Of a DNA stretch of 64,000 nt, positions 1 through 11,473 are shown one piece after another. Every line of letters starts with the position of its first letter. Position 1 is the stretch's first letter. The DNA comes from Anastatus disparis (taxonomy: Eukaryota > Arthropoda > Insecta > Hymenoptera > Eupelmidae). A program made the position numbers and the translations under genes. The notes under the pieces were generated by a model. That model searched no databases. It was not told the DNA's origin and saw only the letters and a list, made by a program, of their open reading frames with translations. Where the stretch lies: positions 620,001 through 684,000 of the forward strand of contig JAFFSR010000035.1 in NCBI GenBank assembly GCA_017163975.1, read 5' to 3'.

Positions 1-200
1 TAATAACTGCTAATAAAATAGAAAATAACTGCTTATGAATACTAATAATTGCTAATAACTGCTAACAACTGATGATAACTGCTATTAACTGCAAATAACC
101 ACTACTTCTGTCTTAAACTAAACTATTCATAACAGTTATTAGCAGCTTTTAGCAGTTATTTGCAGTTATTAGCAATTATTTTTAATTATTAACAGCTATT
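1..200. repeat. Inverted AACTGCTAATA-type simple repeat
   Basis: The first 120 bases repeat an 8-11 bp motif (ATAACTGCTA variants), and bases 121-200 carry its reverse complement (TTAGCAGTTATT variants), so the block can fold on itself. No coding content is seen. It may be a degenerate foldback end. Confidence 0.6.
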
Positions 201-240
201 AGCAAAACCGATTTCCACTAGGGTAATAAAAAATTTTTAC

Positions 241-873
241 TTACTAGGAGAGGGTCAGACCTCTGGGTCACGGATTTTGCTCAAACTATGAGATAAGTTT
301 TCAGGTGTCAAATTATGGAGAAAGCCAGAATTTCAGATCCAACTGCTCAATAATTCCCTAGTTACAGACAATCAAAGAAAATCACTGAAAAATTTACTAG
401 ATTTTTAAACGATTATAATTCTTCAGCAAACAGCTAGAATTAAAACCTTTTTTTAAGCGTAAGCTGAGCTCAAATCCTTTCAAAACAGCACTCACAGTAT
501 ATCAAAATATTAGTTTTTCCCACAGTGATAGCTGTGAGAAATTTTTATTTTAAAATATTAATTATTAATAAATGATGAAATTGGGTTCAATCTTTATTAC
601 GCTATTACTGTGGGAAAAACTAATATTCTGAAATACTGTGAGTGCTCTTTCGAAAGAATTTGAGCTCAGCTTTCGTTTGAAAAAAGTTTTAAGAATTATA
701 AACGTTTAAAAATCTAGTGACTTTTTCAGTGATTTTCTTTGATTGTCTGTAATTAGAGAAATATTGAGCATTAGGGGTCGAAAATTCTGTCTTTCTCCAT
801 ATCTTGACACCTGAAAACTTATCCTAAAGTTTGAACAAAATCCATGATCCGGAGGTCTGGCCCTTTTCTAGTT
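241..873. repeat. Foldback element with ~290-bp arms
   Basis: The left arm starts near CTAGGAGAGGGTCAGACC. Its reverse complement, with scattered mismatches, closes the block near GGTCTGGCCCTTTTCTAG. Within the arms TCAGGTGTCAA and TGAGCTCA match in inverted order. The spacer is about 50-60 bp near position 560. This is non-autonomous foldback or MITE architecture with no ORF. The superfamily is unknown because the ends and target duplication are not clear. Confidence 0.75.
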
Positions 874-885
874 AGATAATAATAA

Positions 886-1043
886 TTAACTTTTAGAGGA
901 TGGGGAATTTTCAATTTTCAATTTCTCAATATTTTCTATAAAAAACACATAATATGTGTCTCTAATATTGGAAAATACTCATATGTAAAGTGTCTATCCA
1001 TGGTCGAGCCACTATAGTGGCTTTCCCGTCCCCTAAAGGTTAA
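886..1043. mobile_element. TTAA-flanked MITE, copy 1 (158 bp)
   Basis: Bounded by TTAA at 886-889 and 1040-1043. The terminal inverted repeats read roughly TTAACTTTTAGAGGATGGG against TTAACCTTTAGGGGACGGG. A perfect 14-bp palindrome, GCCACTATAGTGGC, lies at 1008-1021, 22 bp from the right end. Two relatives are at 31,830-31,985 and 54,616-54,772. A TTAA target is typical of piggyBac-type elements; the family assignment is inference. Confidence 0.8.
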
Positions 1044-1153
1044 ATTCTTTTCATTATATTTTTATCAAGAAAAAAATTATTTAAAATTTTTTCGTAAATA
1101 TATAATTTAAATACCTAAAAGTTATTGAAGAATTATTAATAAAAATTATAAGC

Positions 1154-1483
1154 TACCCGGTCAAAAAAAGCATCTATAAATATAGCTAAAAATACAGATA
1201 AAGAAAATACAGCTATATTGATGTGTATTATAGCTATATTCGTGTGCTTTTTTTAGCTGTATATCCATGAGAAACATAGCTAGATTTTTAGATATATTTC
1301 TAGCTATAATGGGCTGAAATATGGATTGTACCTATAAAGATAGGCAAAAATATAGCTAAAAATCTAGCTATATTTCTCATAGATGTACAGCTAAAAACAC
1401 ATGAATATAGATATAATACACAATGTAGCTGTATTTTTACCTATATTTTTAGCTATATTTAAAGATGTTTTTTTTGCAGGGTA
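1154..1483. mobile_element. Palindromic MITE with TACCC ends
   Basis: The left end TACCCGGTCAAAAAAAGCAT pairs with the right end ATGTTTTTTTTGCAGGGTA. The arms are built of alternating TATAGCTA/AAATATAGC motifs that pair across a centre near 1,315. Length is about 330 bp with TA at both ends, fitting a Tc1/mariner-type non-autonomous element. There is no ORF. Confidence 0.75.
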
Positions 1484-1565
1484 ACCTTTTCATTAAACAT
1501 ACACTACGTAATGTTTCCTTTTTATATTGAAATTAAATATATATACACAAAATAAAATATATTGT

Positions 1566-1740
1566 CAAATGAGATTTTGGCATGAAACTCATTTGAGATC
1601 TCATTTGAGATTTTTTAGTAGAGTGAATATGTATATGTTTATGTGCAAGTGTGTATATGTAAGTGTATGTGAGAGTGTATATGAGATTGTGAGCGTGTAA
1701 GTGTATATTTGTAACTATGTATGCATATGTGTATATCGCT
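1566..1740. repeat. GAGATCTC fragment plus TATG/TGTA microsatellite
   Basis: CTCATTTGAGATCTCATTTGAG at 1582-1603, followed by TTTTTTAGTAG, is a short piece of the palindromic array seen at 19.8-20.5 kb and 62.1-62.4 kb. It is followed by ~115 bp of degenerate TATG/TGTA repeat. An apparent minus-strand reading frame here is repeat translation, not a gene. Confidence 0.6.
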
Positions 1741-2514
1741 ACCTGAGACGTAAAATATCCTATTTCATCCAATATCGGTTGGCATTCAAAACGCCAACAA
1801 TTATATTTCTATCTACCGTGAGCTTTTAATATACTGCGCACTCACACTTTGGTATACAGCATACAAAAGTTCTTTCCGAGTATAAATTTATAATTTGTAA
1901 CTAATTTTATATTATATATTTTTTACTTTTTTTTAATCATTGTTAATATAAATAATATTAAAATATTTATAAGAAATTTTTACAAGTAAAAATTATCACA
2001 AATCCATTTTTTTTCAATTTCATTATTTTAAAAATTAAAATTTAAAAATACAATAATAAAATAAATATTAACTGAATCAATAACGTCACTCCGAATGACG
2101 TTAGGAGCAAGGAATATCATGCTAGTCTTATATTACATTAAAGTAAAACCACCTTTTATCCATTTCTCCGGATTCGCGCATTTTTCAAATGTATATAATT
2201 TTTTTATCGTAAGAATAGCAATTTTTTATTACGTCCTATGTAATTAGTACTTTCTATTATTTTTAAGTTTTTATTGTGAGCCTTATTTTTGAGCCTCATT
2301 TTTTGGTCTCATTTGGGCCTAAATATCCGTATTTCTTTTCATCTATTATTCAATATATTTTAATTTGTAACTTTTCCTCTCTCTCCCTCTTTTTCTTACC
2401 ACCTATATCTTCCCCACCCTTCCTCACTTTCTCTATCCTCAAACATAGACTTTAATTATGATATATTATGAAAATCTACACTTGACTAGCTTCCAGAAAA
2501 AAATAGTATATTAC

Positions 2515-2625
2515 ACATCAAGGAAGGTAAAGAACTGCTGAGTCGATAGCATATGTAAATTGCGACCTGAGCCGGAGGTGAGGGTGGCAAACATGTGCTA
2601 TGGACTCACCATTTTACCTCCCAAA
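2515..2625. repeat. Imperfect ~40-bp-arm hairpin
   Basis: GGAAGGTAAAGAACTGCTGA on the left pairs with the reverse complement of CTCACCATTTTACCTCCC on the right. GATAGCATATG pairs with CATGTGCTATGG. The loop is GC-richer than its surroundings. It lies directly beyond the inner end of the Helitron remnant and may be a small MITE or an element terminus. Confidence 0.5.
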
Positions 2626-2664
2626 GTGTTTTTTTACTTTTACTTGATTTCGCGTTTGGTATCC

Positions 2665-3492
2665 ATCCAAAACCACCATTTGGATATATAAGTGGATATA
2701 TCATGAGATCTACTTGTTTACTTATAAATGGAATTCTTATTGGTTTTTCTGATTTCGAATGAATCTATATGTCCCTTTCAATAGGTAATTCATTTCCTAT
2801 AAAAACTACTGCTACTTCATTACATTTAGTTTCATTATATCGATGCTTATCAAAGTTAACGTTTAGTCTTATAAACATTTAACACCTCTTGGTATACTTT
2901 TATTTTTTATAAAATGATTATTTTCTGCAAGTTCTACTGTGAGCATCATTTTATAAGCTGCTGCGTAAGGATTATTTCTTCTAATTATAGTATCTAATGT
3001 ATTCAATAATTCAACAGAATAATTTAAATCATTTTCTATACGGCATTTATTGGCTTCTTTGTTATCAAATATGTATAATTGTCCATACTTTCTTGATTCA
3101 TTTGCATGTAATGCTTATGAATTATGGTATATTTGTCCACAAATACGTATAACTTGAGGACCTTTATTAAATAATTTATCAAATATTGTACCAAAACTAG
3201 CAAATACTAAGGCGTTATTATATGATCTTATGCATTTTTTAAAATTATTACTTATCACAGAATTTCCCGTAAGCAATTTCTTCATCTCTTCAGGATATTC
3301 TGGGTCTTCTTCTAATGTAATATTCTCATGATTACAACATGATGTAAATTTCTTATTTCTTGACAATTCAAATGCAAAATGTCTAGCACTACAGAAATCA
3401 CAAATAAAATTGAAATCACCAATATTATTTTTTATAATATAATTTTTATTATGATTGCTCAATGTATCTTCTGCTCTTTGGTAATAATTCAT
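2665..3492 (-). pseudogene. Helitron Rep/helicase N-terminal region, broken
   Basis: An open minus-strand segment at 3115-3492 (125 codons) carries the Helitron helicase-like N-terminal signature: a CDFCSARHF cysteine motif, CCNHENITL, the FASFGTIFD segment, and IRICGQIYH. After a frameshift near 3,110 the similarity continues in another frame (KYGQLYIFD, then NPYAAAYKMML near 2,930). It then continues with CNEVAVVFIG and YPLIYPNGGFGW near 2,665-2,800, with an in-frame stop. Known family order is Rep endonuclease then helicase, but the catalytic HUH motif and helicase lie beyond the preserved part. Only a truncated, multiply disabled copy remains. The Helitron assignment is strong; the subfamily is unknown. 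Confidence 0.85.
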
Positions 3493-4224
3493 ATTATTAT
3501 GATTTCGTTTTTTTCATAATACTTTTTATTTTTTTTAAATGTTTTTTCATAAGATTCATTTAAACGTTTCAATATTTTTTTTTATTTGTTATTCAAATTA
3601 TGATGTTTTTTATTTTCTAAAATTTTATCTTTATTATATTTATAATATGATTTGTAATGAATGCGTCTATCATAGTTGTGATTTTATTGATATGCCAAAT
3701 TCTTATTATTATTTTTTAAAGATTCTTGATTTTTTCCTATAATTTTATTTTGGTATGAAATCAACTTTTTTTTGCAGTATATTCAAAATTTTTAATTTTT
3801 CAATTGCGACTTTGATGATTTTTTAAAATTTTTTATTCTTTTTATAATTCTTTTTAAGTTTTGAAATTACATTAATGTTTTGAGAATAAATTTGATTTTC
3901 CCGTTGAGTTATATTTAAATTTTTCAATTTTTGGTAATTTCATTAATTTTTCATCATTATTTAATTTATTTTTAAATGTCATAACTGGTTCTTGTTCAAT
4001 ATCATTTTCAGATTTTTTAATGTTGTTATATTTAATTTTTTTACAATCACTTTCTGAAATTTTCTCTTTAGTTTGCTTATAATTTCTTTTATTGCTGTTT
4101 TGGTAAATTTTCTGTATGTATAGTGGAGTCTAATAAAACGGAGCACCCTTGAGAAATTTAGTACCAACTTTAAAGTTTTGTATCTTACCAAATGATGGTC
4201 GTACAGAATTGTGCGACTACTCAT
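3493..4224 (-). other. Degenerate Lys/Asn-rich upstream part of the Helitron unit
   Basis: Upstream of the Rep fragment, in the minus direction, the sequence is extremely A-rich and translates to broken Lys/Asn/Tyr-rich stretches, as often precedes insect Helitron Rep domains. A short ORF at 3979-4224 has no recognised domain. I cannot call a gene here. Confidence 0.3.
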
Positions 4225-5204
4225 TTCAAAGGTATTTGTAAGGACTTTCTAATTGTGTATTAGCAATTAAATTTTAAGTACTTATCTGGGAAATATCGTA
4301 ACTTAAAAATTAAAAAAAAATATTTTTTCTTCGCCTATGTTAAAATTTGAAACATTTTTTCAAAAATGATGGTAGAATGATTTTACACAGCTCGTTTTGA
4401 GTATTTTGCTTTTAGTATTTTCCTGAACTTTAAAATTAATATTTATTTTTCTTCTTGGGTCTAAAATTGACCGAGATATGGCGGTTTTTCTACAAAAATT
4501 GGCTTTTTTTATTCTTTTCCTGTCTTTTTAATTACAAGAGATACGAAAAAATGCCGAATTAAAAAAAGGATTTTTTAACCGACTTTAAAAAAGGAGGAAA
4601 TTCTCAATTCAATTAAATTTTTTAAAATGTTTGTTACCTTAAATTTCCATCATTTCTGAACCGATCTTAAAAAACCTTTTTTTATCTGATAGAGGATATA
4701 TCCAGAAAGGTCCCATACGTGTCTTATAAGTACTGGGCTAATATTGAGTTAGTACGGGCAAGTTATTTAAAAACAAAAACAATTCCTCGAAAAAAAATTA
4801 CTATATCCGTGCATAACTCTCAAAGGGATTGTTCGATTTGTATGAAAATTATTTTTATATGAAGGGTATGTCAAAAAAATATTTGATAAATATTTGAAAA
4901 AAATTGTTGAAAGTAAAAAAAAAGAAGCGATAGATACCTAATGAAACATTAAAAAATATTAAGAAAACTATTTATGAAAATATTTCATATCATATTTTTT
5001 TTAGATTTGAGGCAATTTTCTTAGGCTGGCGTCAAATATTTGATTATTAGATCTACTCATATTTGTTCTTTTAGTAAGGAGCTTCACTAAAAATTATAAA
5101 ATAAAAACTTTTTAGCAAAAAAAAACTGACTTAAAAAATATTGCACTAAAAATAACAAATAATATATTATTCGCATACTACGCATCTAAAAACAGGTTTA
5201 GCGA
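4225..5204. other. AT-rich dispersed repeats, no gene
   Basis: No supportable ORF. Sequence around 4,930-5,060 (ACTATTTATGAAAATATTTC, AGGCTGGCGTCAAA) and around 5,130-5,160 (ATTGCACTAAAAATAACAAA) reappears, partly inverted, at 16,800-17,120. These are therefore pieces of the same dispersed repeat family. The AACCGACTTTAAAAAAGGAG segment at 4,580 is also repeat-like. Confidence 0.5.
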
Positions 5205-5870
5205 AGATAGATAGATAGATAGATATTATTTTATTTGTTTAAGAATACAAAAGCGCGTAATACAATTTATAAATATTTTTTTTTTTTTTTTTTTAAATTG
5301 AAAAAAGTTTAATATATAAAGGGTATTGTCCTCTAAATGATTAACCTTTTATATGGTGAAGTCGAGGGAGTTCCCCGCCTGGTATCTGTTTATCACATTA
5401 CATCAGGCTAGGACTGTCAGACTCACCATACCGAAAACTTTGACTACCGATGGATGGTCAGCCACTTTTGTAACCAACAATCAACCGATACCCAATGAGG
5501 TCGGATTTTTTAAAGAGTCGCGATATAAATGGCACATACACTAATTTTCTTTCGAAAAAAAAGTTAGAGGTACCTGGCCAGGATTCAAACCCATGCCCTC
5601 CGCGTTGAAGGCAAGAGCTCTATCCATTACGCCACCGCGCTCTCACAATTTATAAATATAGAAACAATAAATATTGCACAAAATGTTATAAAAAAGTATA
5701 AATATATATGTAAATGTAAATGTTGCACAATTAATATCACAGGCAGTCACCAAATCTAATAATACTGAATAATTAAGTCACAAACAGAAATAAATAAAAG
5801 TGATATCGCAGAGTAATGATATAATACACGCAATATGAATAAAAATAATTTCCTTATACTAAGAGAGAAG
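5205..5870 (-). mobile_element. LINE 3'-tail remnant with (TATC)n, split by a SINE
   Basis: A GATA microsatellite at 5208-5225 on the plus strand is followed by TTTTATTTGTTTAAGAATAC. On the minus strand this is an AATAAA-type 3' end followed by (TATC)n, as at 7,400. The remnant resumes after the SINE at 5,645. No coding part was identified. Confidence 0.45.
5277..5644 (-). mobile_element. tRNA-derived SINE with 15-bp target duplication
   Basis: The minus-strand head (about 5570-5640) contains a box-A-like TGGCGTAATGGATAG and a box-B-like GGTTTGAATCC, so it is tRNA-derived. The 3' end is a poly(A) run, read as T at 5,277-5,294. The unit is flanked by identical 15-bp repeats ACAATTTATAAATAT at 5262-5276 and 5645-5659. 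That is the signature of LINE-driven retroposition. The ORF at 5353-5544 is SINE body, not a gene. Confidence 0.85.
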
Positions 5871-5942
5871 CTCTGACGTCACGGGACGCTACAGTTGAAC
5901 TCGCGTTTTCCGTTAAATTAATTTGTTTATGTATGAATATAT

Positions 5943-7241
5943 GGGACGTTTCACGTCAACTCACCTAACAAAAAAATTGAATTTGTCGACAATCTGTAAA
6001 AATGTTCTATTTGATATCCAAAATATACAAAAAAAATTTTAGAGATCCAGGTCAAAGGGGTCAGGATTTAAACATGATGGAATTTTTTGAATTTTTCAAA
6101 TTTTTTGCTAAATAAATATTTTAATGAATTTTTTCCTCAAAAACTATCAATTTTTCGTTAAAACTTAATAGAATACTTTTTCTTGGAAATTAGATGTAGA
6201 ATTCACCTGAATTTTTGCAAATTATAATATACTGATTTTTATGCTTACTTGATCGATTTAAACATACTATTTAGTATATCTAAAAATCGAGCAAGTTAAA
6301 TTGGCTTTTTAAAATCTTATTTTTTTTGTTTTTTTATAAGGAAAAAATATACGAAGCCTCCAGTTGGGCAGCCTTTTCAAAGTTACTTAATTGTGCAAAA
6401 ATGTCTGAAAAATCGTTATTTTGGATCAATGATGAGATTCGTGATTTTTTTTCTGAAAAAGTATTGATTTTTGGGACAAATGTATTAAAATGTTTTTTAT
6501 TGGAAATCATGTGTAGAATATGAACATATTTTTACAAATTGTAATTTAAGATATTATGAACCATATATACTAAATATTTAAATAAAAATAAATTTTAAAA
6601 TTTCAAAATTTTATTTATAATTTGTGATGTTTAGCAAATAATGGTTTAAAAAAATTTACATACATTTTACATACAATTTCCAATAAAAAACATTTTCAAA
6701 CATTTGTCCCAAAAATCAATACTTTTTCAGAAAAAAAATCACGAATCATATCATTGATCCAAAATAACGATTTATTCAGACTTTTTTGCACAATTAAGTA
6801 ACTTTCAGAAGGCTGCCCAACTGGAGGCTTCGTATATTTTTTCCTCATAAAAAAACGAAAAAAATAAGACTTTAAAAAGCCAATTTAACCTGCTCGATTT
6901 TTAGATATACTAAATAGTATGTTTAAATCGATCAAGTAAGCATAAAAATCAGTATATTATAATTTTCAAAAATTCAGGTGAATTCTACATCTAATTTCCA
7001 AGAAAAAGTATTCTATTAAGTTTTAACGAAAAATTGATAGTTTTTGAGGAAAAAATTCATTAAAATATTTATTTAGCAAAAAATTTGGAAAATTCGAAAA
7101 ATTTCATCACGTTTAAATCCTGACCCCTTTGACCTGGACCTCTAAAATTTTTTTTGTATATTTTGGGTATCAAATAGAACATTTTCACAGATTTTCGACG
7201 AATTCTATTTTTTTGTTAGGTGAGTTGACGTGAAACGTCCC
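5943..7241. mobile_element. 1.3-kb palindromic foldback element
   Basis: The ends GGGACGTTTCACGTCAACTC and GAGTTGACGTGAAACGTCCC are exact reverse complements. About 600 bp of arm follows with a few percent mismatches, including the paired TCAAAGGGGTCAGGATTTAAA and TTTAAATCCTGACCCCTTTG. The centre is near 6,590. The flanks are AT dinucleotide-rich, so the target duplication is ambiguous. A 65-codon frame inside is not conserved as protein. Confidence 0.85.
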
Positions 7242-7259
7242 ATATATATATATAGTATA

Positions 7260-7400
7260 TAGTATTGTTTATAATAGAGAGAAAGAGAGAGAGAGAGAGA
7301 GTAAAGAGAGAGAGAGAGCGAGAGAGAGTGAGAGAGAGAAGGAGAGAGAGAGAGCAAGAGAGAGTCAGAGAGAGTGAGAGGAGAGAGCGAGCGAGAGATG
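7260..7400. repeat. (GA)n microsatellite
   Basis: A degenerate GAGAGA tract with occasional GC interruptions, ending in GATAGATAGATAGATAG, where a minus-strand LINE tail begins. Confidence 0.85.
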
Positions 7401-7835
7401 GATAGATAGATAGATAGCCAAATTTATTATATGTACATTATGTTGTACAATTAATTACAGTAATACATTAGAATAATAAAATTAATATAAAGCAAATAAT
7501 AATAATAAACAATAAAAAAGAAAACAGAAATCAAGCAAATATATAAGTAAAATAAACTTTACAGCAATAAAATCAATACAATATTAAACAGTTTTATAAA
7601 TTAGCATGAAGCAGAGGTCCACTCTCCAAGGCAAGGTAGTGTGCAAATGAGGATGTCTTGAATGTCATGAGCGAGAATGAGTTGCGTAATGTCGCAGGAA
7701 GATCATTCCATAGCCGCGAGGAAGTGACCAGGAACGATCGTAGGTGATACTCAGTGGATGAAAAAGGAATGGTTAAAGGTTTCACATCACCCCTTAAGGA
7801 CCTCACCAGCCGGCTGCACTGATACACTACTCTGA
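7401..7835 (-). pseudogene. 5'-truncated LINE, RT C-terminal tail
   Basis: Reading minus, the segment encodes the typical carboxyl end of CR1/Jockey-type reverse transcriptases. It includes STEYHLRSFLVTSSRLWNDL and the FKTSSFAHYL segment, then a stop at ~7,594. A non-coding 3' UTR follows and ends in (TATC)n at 7,401. It is flanked on both sides by GA repeat, so the fragment looks like a 5'-truncated insertion into a GA microsatellite. The first ~45 codons of the open frame are translated GA repeat and the tail of the neighbouring LINE. Confidence 0.75.
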
Positions 7836-7841
7836 GAGAGA

Positions 7842-7876
<35 letters not shown>
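7836..7876. repeat. (GA)n microsatellite
   Basis: A second GA tract that separates two LINE units. It probably represents the same microsatellite split by the insertions. Confidence 0.8.
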
Positions 7877-7877
<1 letters not shown>

Positions 7878-8215
7878 GACATAGACATAGACAAACTTTA
7901 TTTGGCCTTGGGATATAAACCCTGTCTGGCACAATAAGAAAATACAACGACGAATAACAATAATAATAATATTTCAAATTAATATATCAAATCAATCAAC
8001 AATGAAAAGCAAAAAATAATAGTAAGAATAGTGTAGATTTACAAGTAAGTATATATGTTCGTAAAATTTTTAAATTCAAGTGTTTACAGGTAACTAATAT
8101 AAGTTTTAAATCAAGTTGAAATTAAACAATTACAAACAGAAGTGTATTATGACAAAAATATGTATGGCTAGTAAATCAGAAGGCGCTATGCCATTAATAG
8201 TGACCAGCTGACAGA

Positions 8216-11200
8216 TCAGCCAGCACCCATCTCATGGTGCCACGATTCACACTCACTCAATAAAAGTTTTTCATACAAATAACGTTTGAAAGTGAGAAAA
8301 TCTTCAGAAGTAAAAGACTCCAATGAAGAGAGTTCTTTGCTGAAATAGTCAGCCGCAGAATAGACAAAAGAATGCTGCATAGCATCAGTGCAAACGTTAG
8401 GACAAATAAATATTCTCGGTGATAACCTAGCAGAGGAACGCACAGAAGCATTAATGTGCTGCCTTACGAACCTAGTGGCTAGGTATGATGGGTTACCGTG
8501 AGCAAGCACGTTGAATGCCAAGGAGATTTTCATGTATAGGCGTCTATTTTGAATCGAAAGCCAACGATATTGAAGGCGAAAAGGCGTCACTCTGTTATGG
8601 CTGCCTATGTGGCCATGAACAAAACGAATTCAAGCATTAAAGGCTCTATGCAGACGCAAGTTTAGTGTTTGTGGAATATCATCATAAGTGACTGCTGCAT
8701 AGTCAAAATGCGGAAAAATAAGGGACTCGACGAGCTGTTTCCTAGTATCCTGAGACAAAACATGTTTATAAAATTTCAGCGACCGTAAAGTAGCATGTAC
8801 CTCACGAATCGTCGCAGAGACTTGCTTATTCCAGTCAAGAGTGGAAGATATCCATGTACCCAAATTTTTAACTACCGAAGAATAGGGAACAATGGTATTT
8901 CCAACCAGAATATTAGGAGCAGGATTATCCTTCAATCGAGAGATATACTGTTCACTGCCTATGATTATGGCTTGTGTTTTTCCCGCATTCAGCAACAGAC
9001 CATTTTCATTTGCCCACTTAACCACAGAAGCAATCTCATGATTAATAAGACTAACTTCATCTACCAGATTTACCGGTGGGAAGGACTTATAAATTTGAAG
9101 GTCATCTGCGAAGAGTATATATTTTGATAAAAAAAACACATCAGAGATGTCATTTATATAAACTAAGAACAATAGTGGCCCCAGGACACTATCCTGAGGA
9201 ACACCAGCCGATACAAACAACCATTCAGAAGTATTATTCAAGTTATCCAACACAGAATAAGATCTATCGAATAAGTAGGAGGCAAACCATTTGATGACAG
9301 TATCAGAGCAGTTCATAGAACGTAGCTTGACAAGCAGATTAACATGAGGAACTCTATCAAACGCCTTAGAGAAGTCAATGAGAAGTAGCAAGGTAACCAT
9401 ACGACGATCGATAGTAATCCTACAATCATCCAATAAGTGTAATAGGGCTGCTTAAGTACAATGACCCTTTCTAAACCCAGTCTGATAAGTGTCAAGCAAG
9501 AGATTAGACTCAAGATGAGCTGAGAATTGGGTGTGAACCACCCTTTCCAAAACTTTCGAGATCTCACATAGTTTGGCAATAGGACGTGTCTGAGTTGGGC
9601 TGTCGATCTTAATCTGCTTAGACAATGGTAATAGGAATGCTCTTTTTCACGCTGTCGGGAAATACCCATGAACAAGAGAGTCATTTATAATAGAGGTTAA
9701 ACCATCAGCTATGGAATTGTCCGCAAGCTTAAGCATATCAGCAGAAATAGAATCAGGACCAACAGCTTTAGAGCCAGCCGAATGCAGAATATTTACTATA
9801 GTATTTGAAATAGTTGGAGTAAAATCAAAGACTGAAATATCTGATCTAAGAGGCGTGGAAAGAACACGGTCAATGTTAACACTAGTCAGAGCAGGGCTAA
9901 TAGATGAAACCAATGAGTAATGCTTTAAGAGCGCCGATGAAGAAAAATATTTAAGAGGAGACGGCAGAGTATTTGAAGCAAGTCCTAGCTTGCGAAGTTC
10001 AGACTATTTATTTTTGGCCGTAGGAGCAGATGAAAGCTTGTTAGCTATATAATCATCTTTTGATTTAGAGAGAGAGAGTTTGAGACTTCATTTCGTAGTT
10101 GTTTAAAACGAACATAGTCATCTGCCAAACTAGTTCTTCGAGCCAAGCGATAGTAGTTATCTCGACGTTTTATAAGTAAGCGTAAATCATGAGAAACCCA
10201 TGGTTCCCGCTTAGATAAAATTTTAACAACTCTAGCAGGAGCAAATTTATCGAAGACTTTAACAAAACTAGAGGCAAAATTAGTAACTTTAGCATTAATA
10301 AGATGGCCATTCGATTCAGCCAGTTCAGAAAGAGGTTGATGTAAAGTAATTGAACCTGAGTAAGTAGAGTATAAAGGATTTGACAATACATGAGAAGAAA
10401 AAGTAGATAATGGACTCGCAGGAAAACATGTAGATAGATATTGAGAAAGTTCAAGCTTAAGAGCAGTAGTATTACAATTACTAAAGTTTCTAGTTGAGAA
10501 AGATTTAACAGCCCTTTCGGGTTTAGAAAACTTGAATTTAATTTCAATTAAATCATGGTCAGCAATAAATAAAGCATTGGACTTTTCATATGCTAGTAAA
10601 GCTGACCTATCGTTCATGGCAAATAAATCCAGCCAAGTATGAGAGTCATAATCCAAGATGAAAACGTGATGAGTGGCCTCAGAAGGCACCAGAAACAATG
10701 ATAGAAAATCAAAACAAGACCGAAGAGCATCAGATGATTATGAAGACTTCTTTAAATTAATGTTGAAATCTCCAGTTATTATAATATTTTTATAGTTATA
10801 CGTATGCTCAGATAGGACATTAAAGAGGCTATCGAGCAAGGAAACCTTAGGTCTTACATAAACTATACAGAAAAGCAAAGAGTTTGCACCAACACTTATA
10901 TCTAATATGAGGAATTCCGGAGTATTATCAAAAGAAGGATCGGAATGATGAAGGATTCTGGTTTTAAAGGCATCACGAACATAGACACCAACACCACCAC
11001 CCGATTTGTCTTGTCTATCCAACCGGAAAAACTCATAACCATCTATATTTATGATGGTAGAGGAATCAAGATCCGAAAGAAAGGTCTCTGTGACTCCAAA
11101 AATATCATAATCCTTGGACCTACACTGGAATTCAATCTCGTTCAAATGAGTTTTTAGGCGGTTAACATTTGCGTAGGCAACATTTACATAATTAATTAAA

Positions 11201-11433
11201 GGATTTGAAGAAAAAACATTACCTAAGTGATTAGGGGACAATACATCGGACGAAACAACCTGCGAGTCTTTCAAAACACATTTTTGATTTGGAGGTAAAG
11301 AAGCTAGATCAGCTTTAGAAGCGATGAGAATAGGAACAGAGTCCTTCGTGCGTCTCATATATACCTTGAGATCAGTGTCACAAGGCAACTCATAATTAAG
11401 ATAATTTTTAGCCGCCTTAGCCTTTCTTAACAA
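8216..11433 (-). pseudogene. LINE-2 ORF2: endonuclease-reverse transcriptase
   Basis: The endonuclease part runs 11433-10045: the VTETFLSDLDS segment, the GDFNINL motif, SHTWLDLFAMND and the catalytic IADHDLIEI. A single stop at ~10,737 interrupts one frame. After a frameshift near 9,950-10,045 the RT part continues in a second frame. RT motif A is LLLIDFSKAFDRVPH, motif B is SAGVPQDSVLGPLLF, and the catalytic FADD is at ~9,105. Only isolated TGA/TAA codons break it, near 9,655, 9,452 and 8,632. The C-terminal part at 8216-8590 ends in KRYLYEKLLLSECESWH. Function: nicks target DNA and primes reverse transcription. Confidence 0.88.
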
Positions 11434-11473
11434 TGAGTATACTTATATAGGCCATAATGCCCGCAGAAAGACT

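Noticed and set aside
5353..5544. 63-codon plus-strand frame
   Set aside because: Lies within the SINE body between identical target duplications.
8795..11157. Plus-strand frames across LINE-2
   Set aside because: Antisense shadows of the endonuclease and RT domains.
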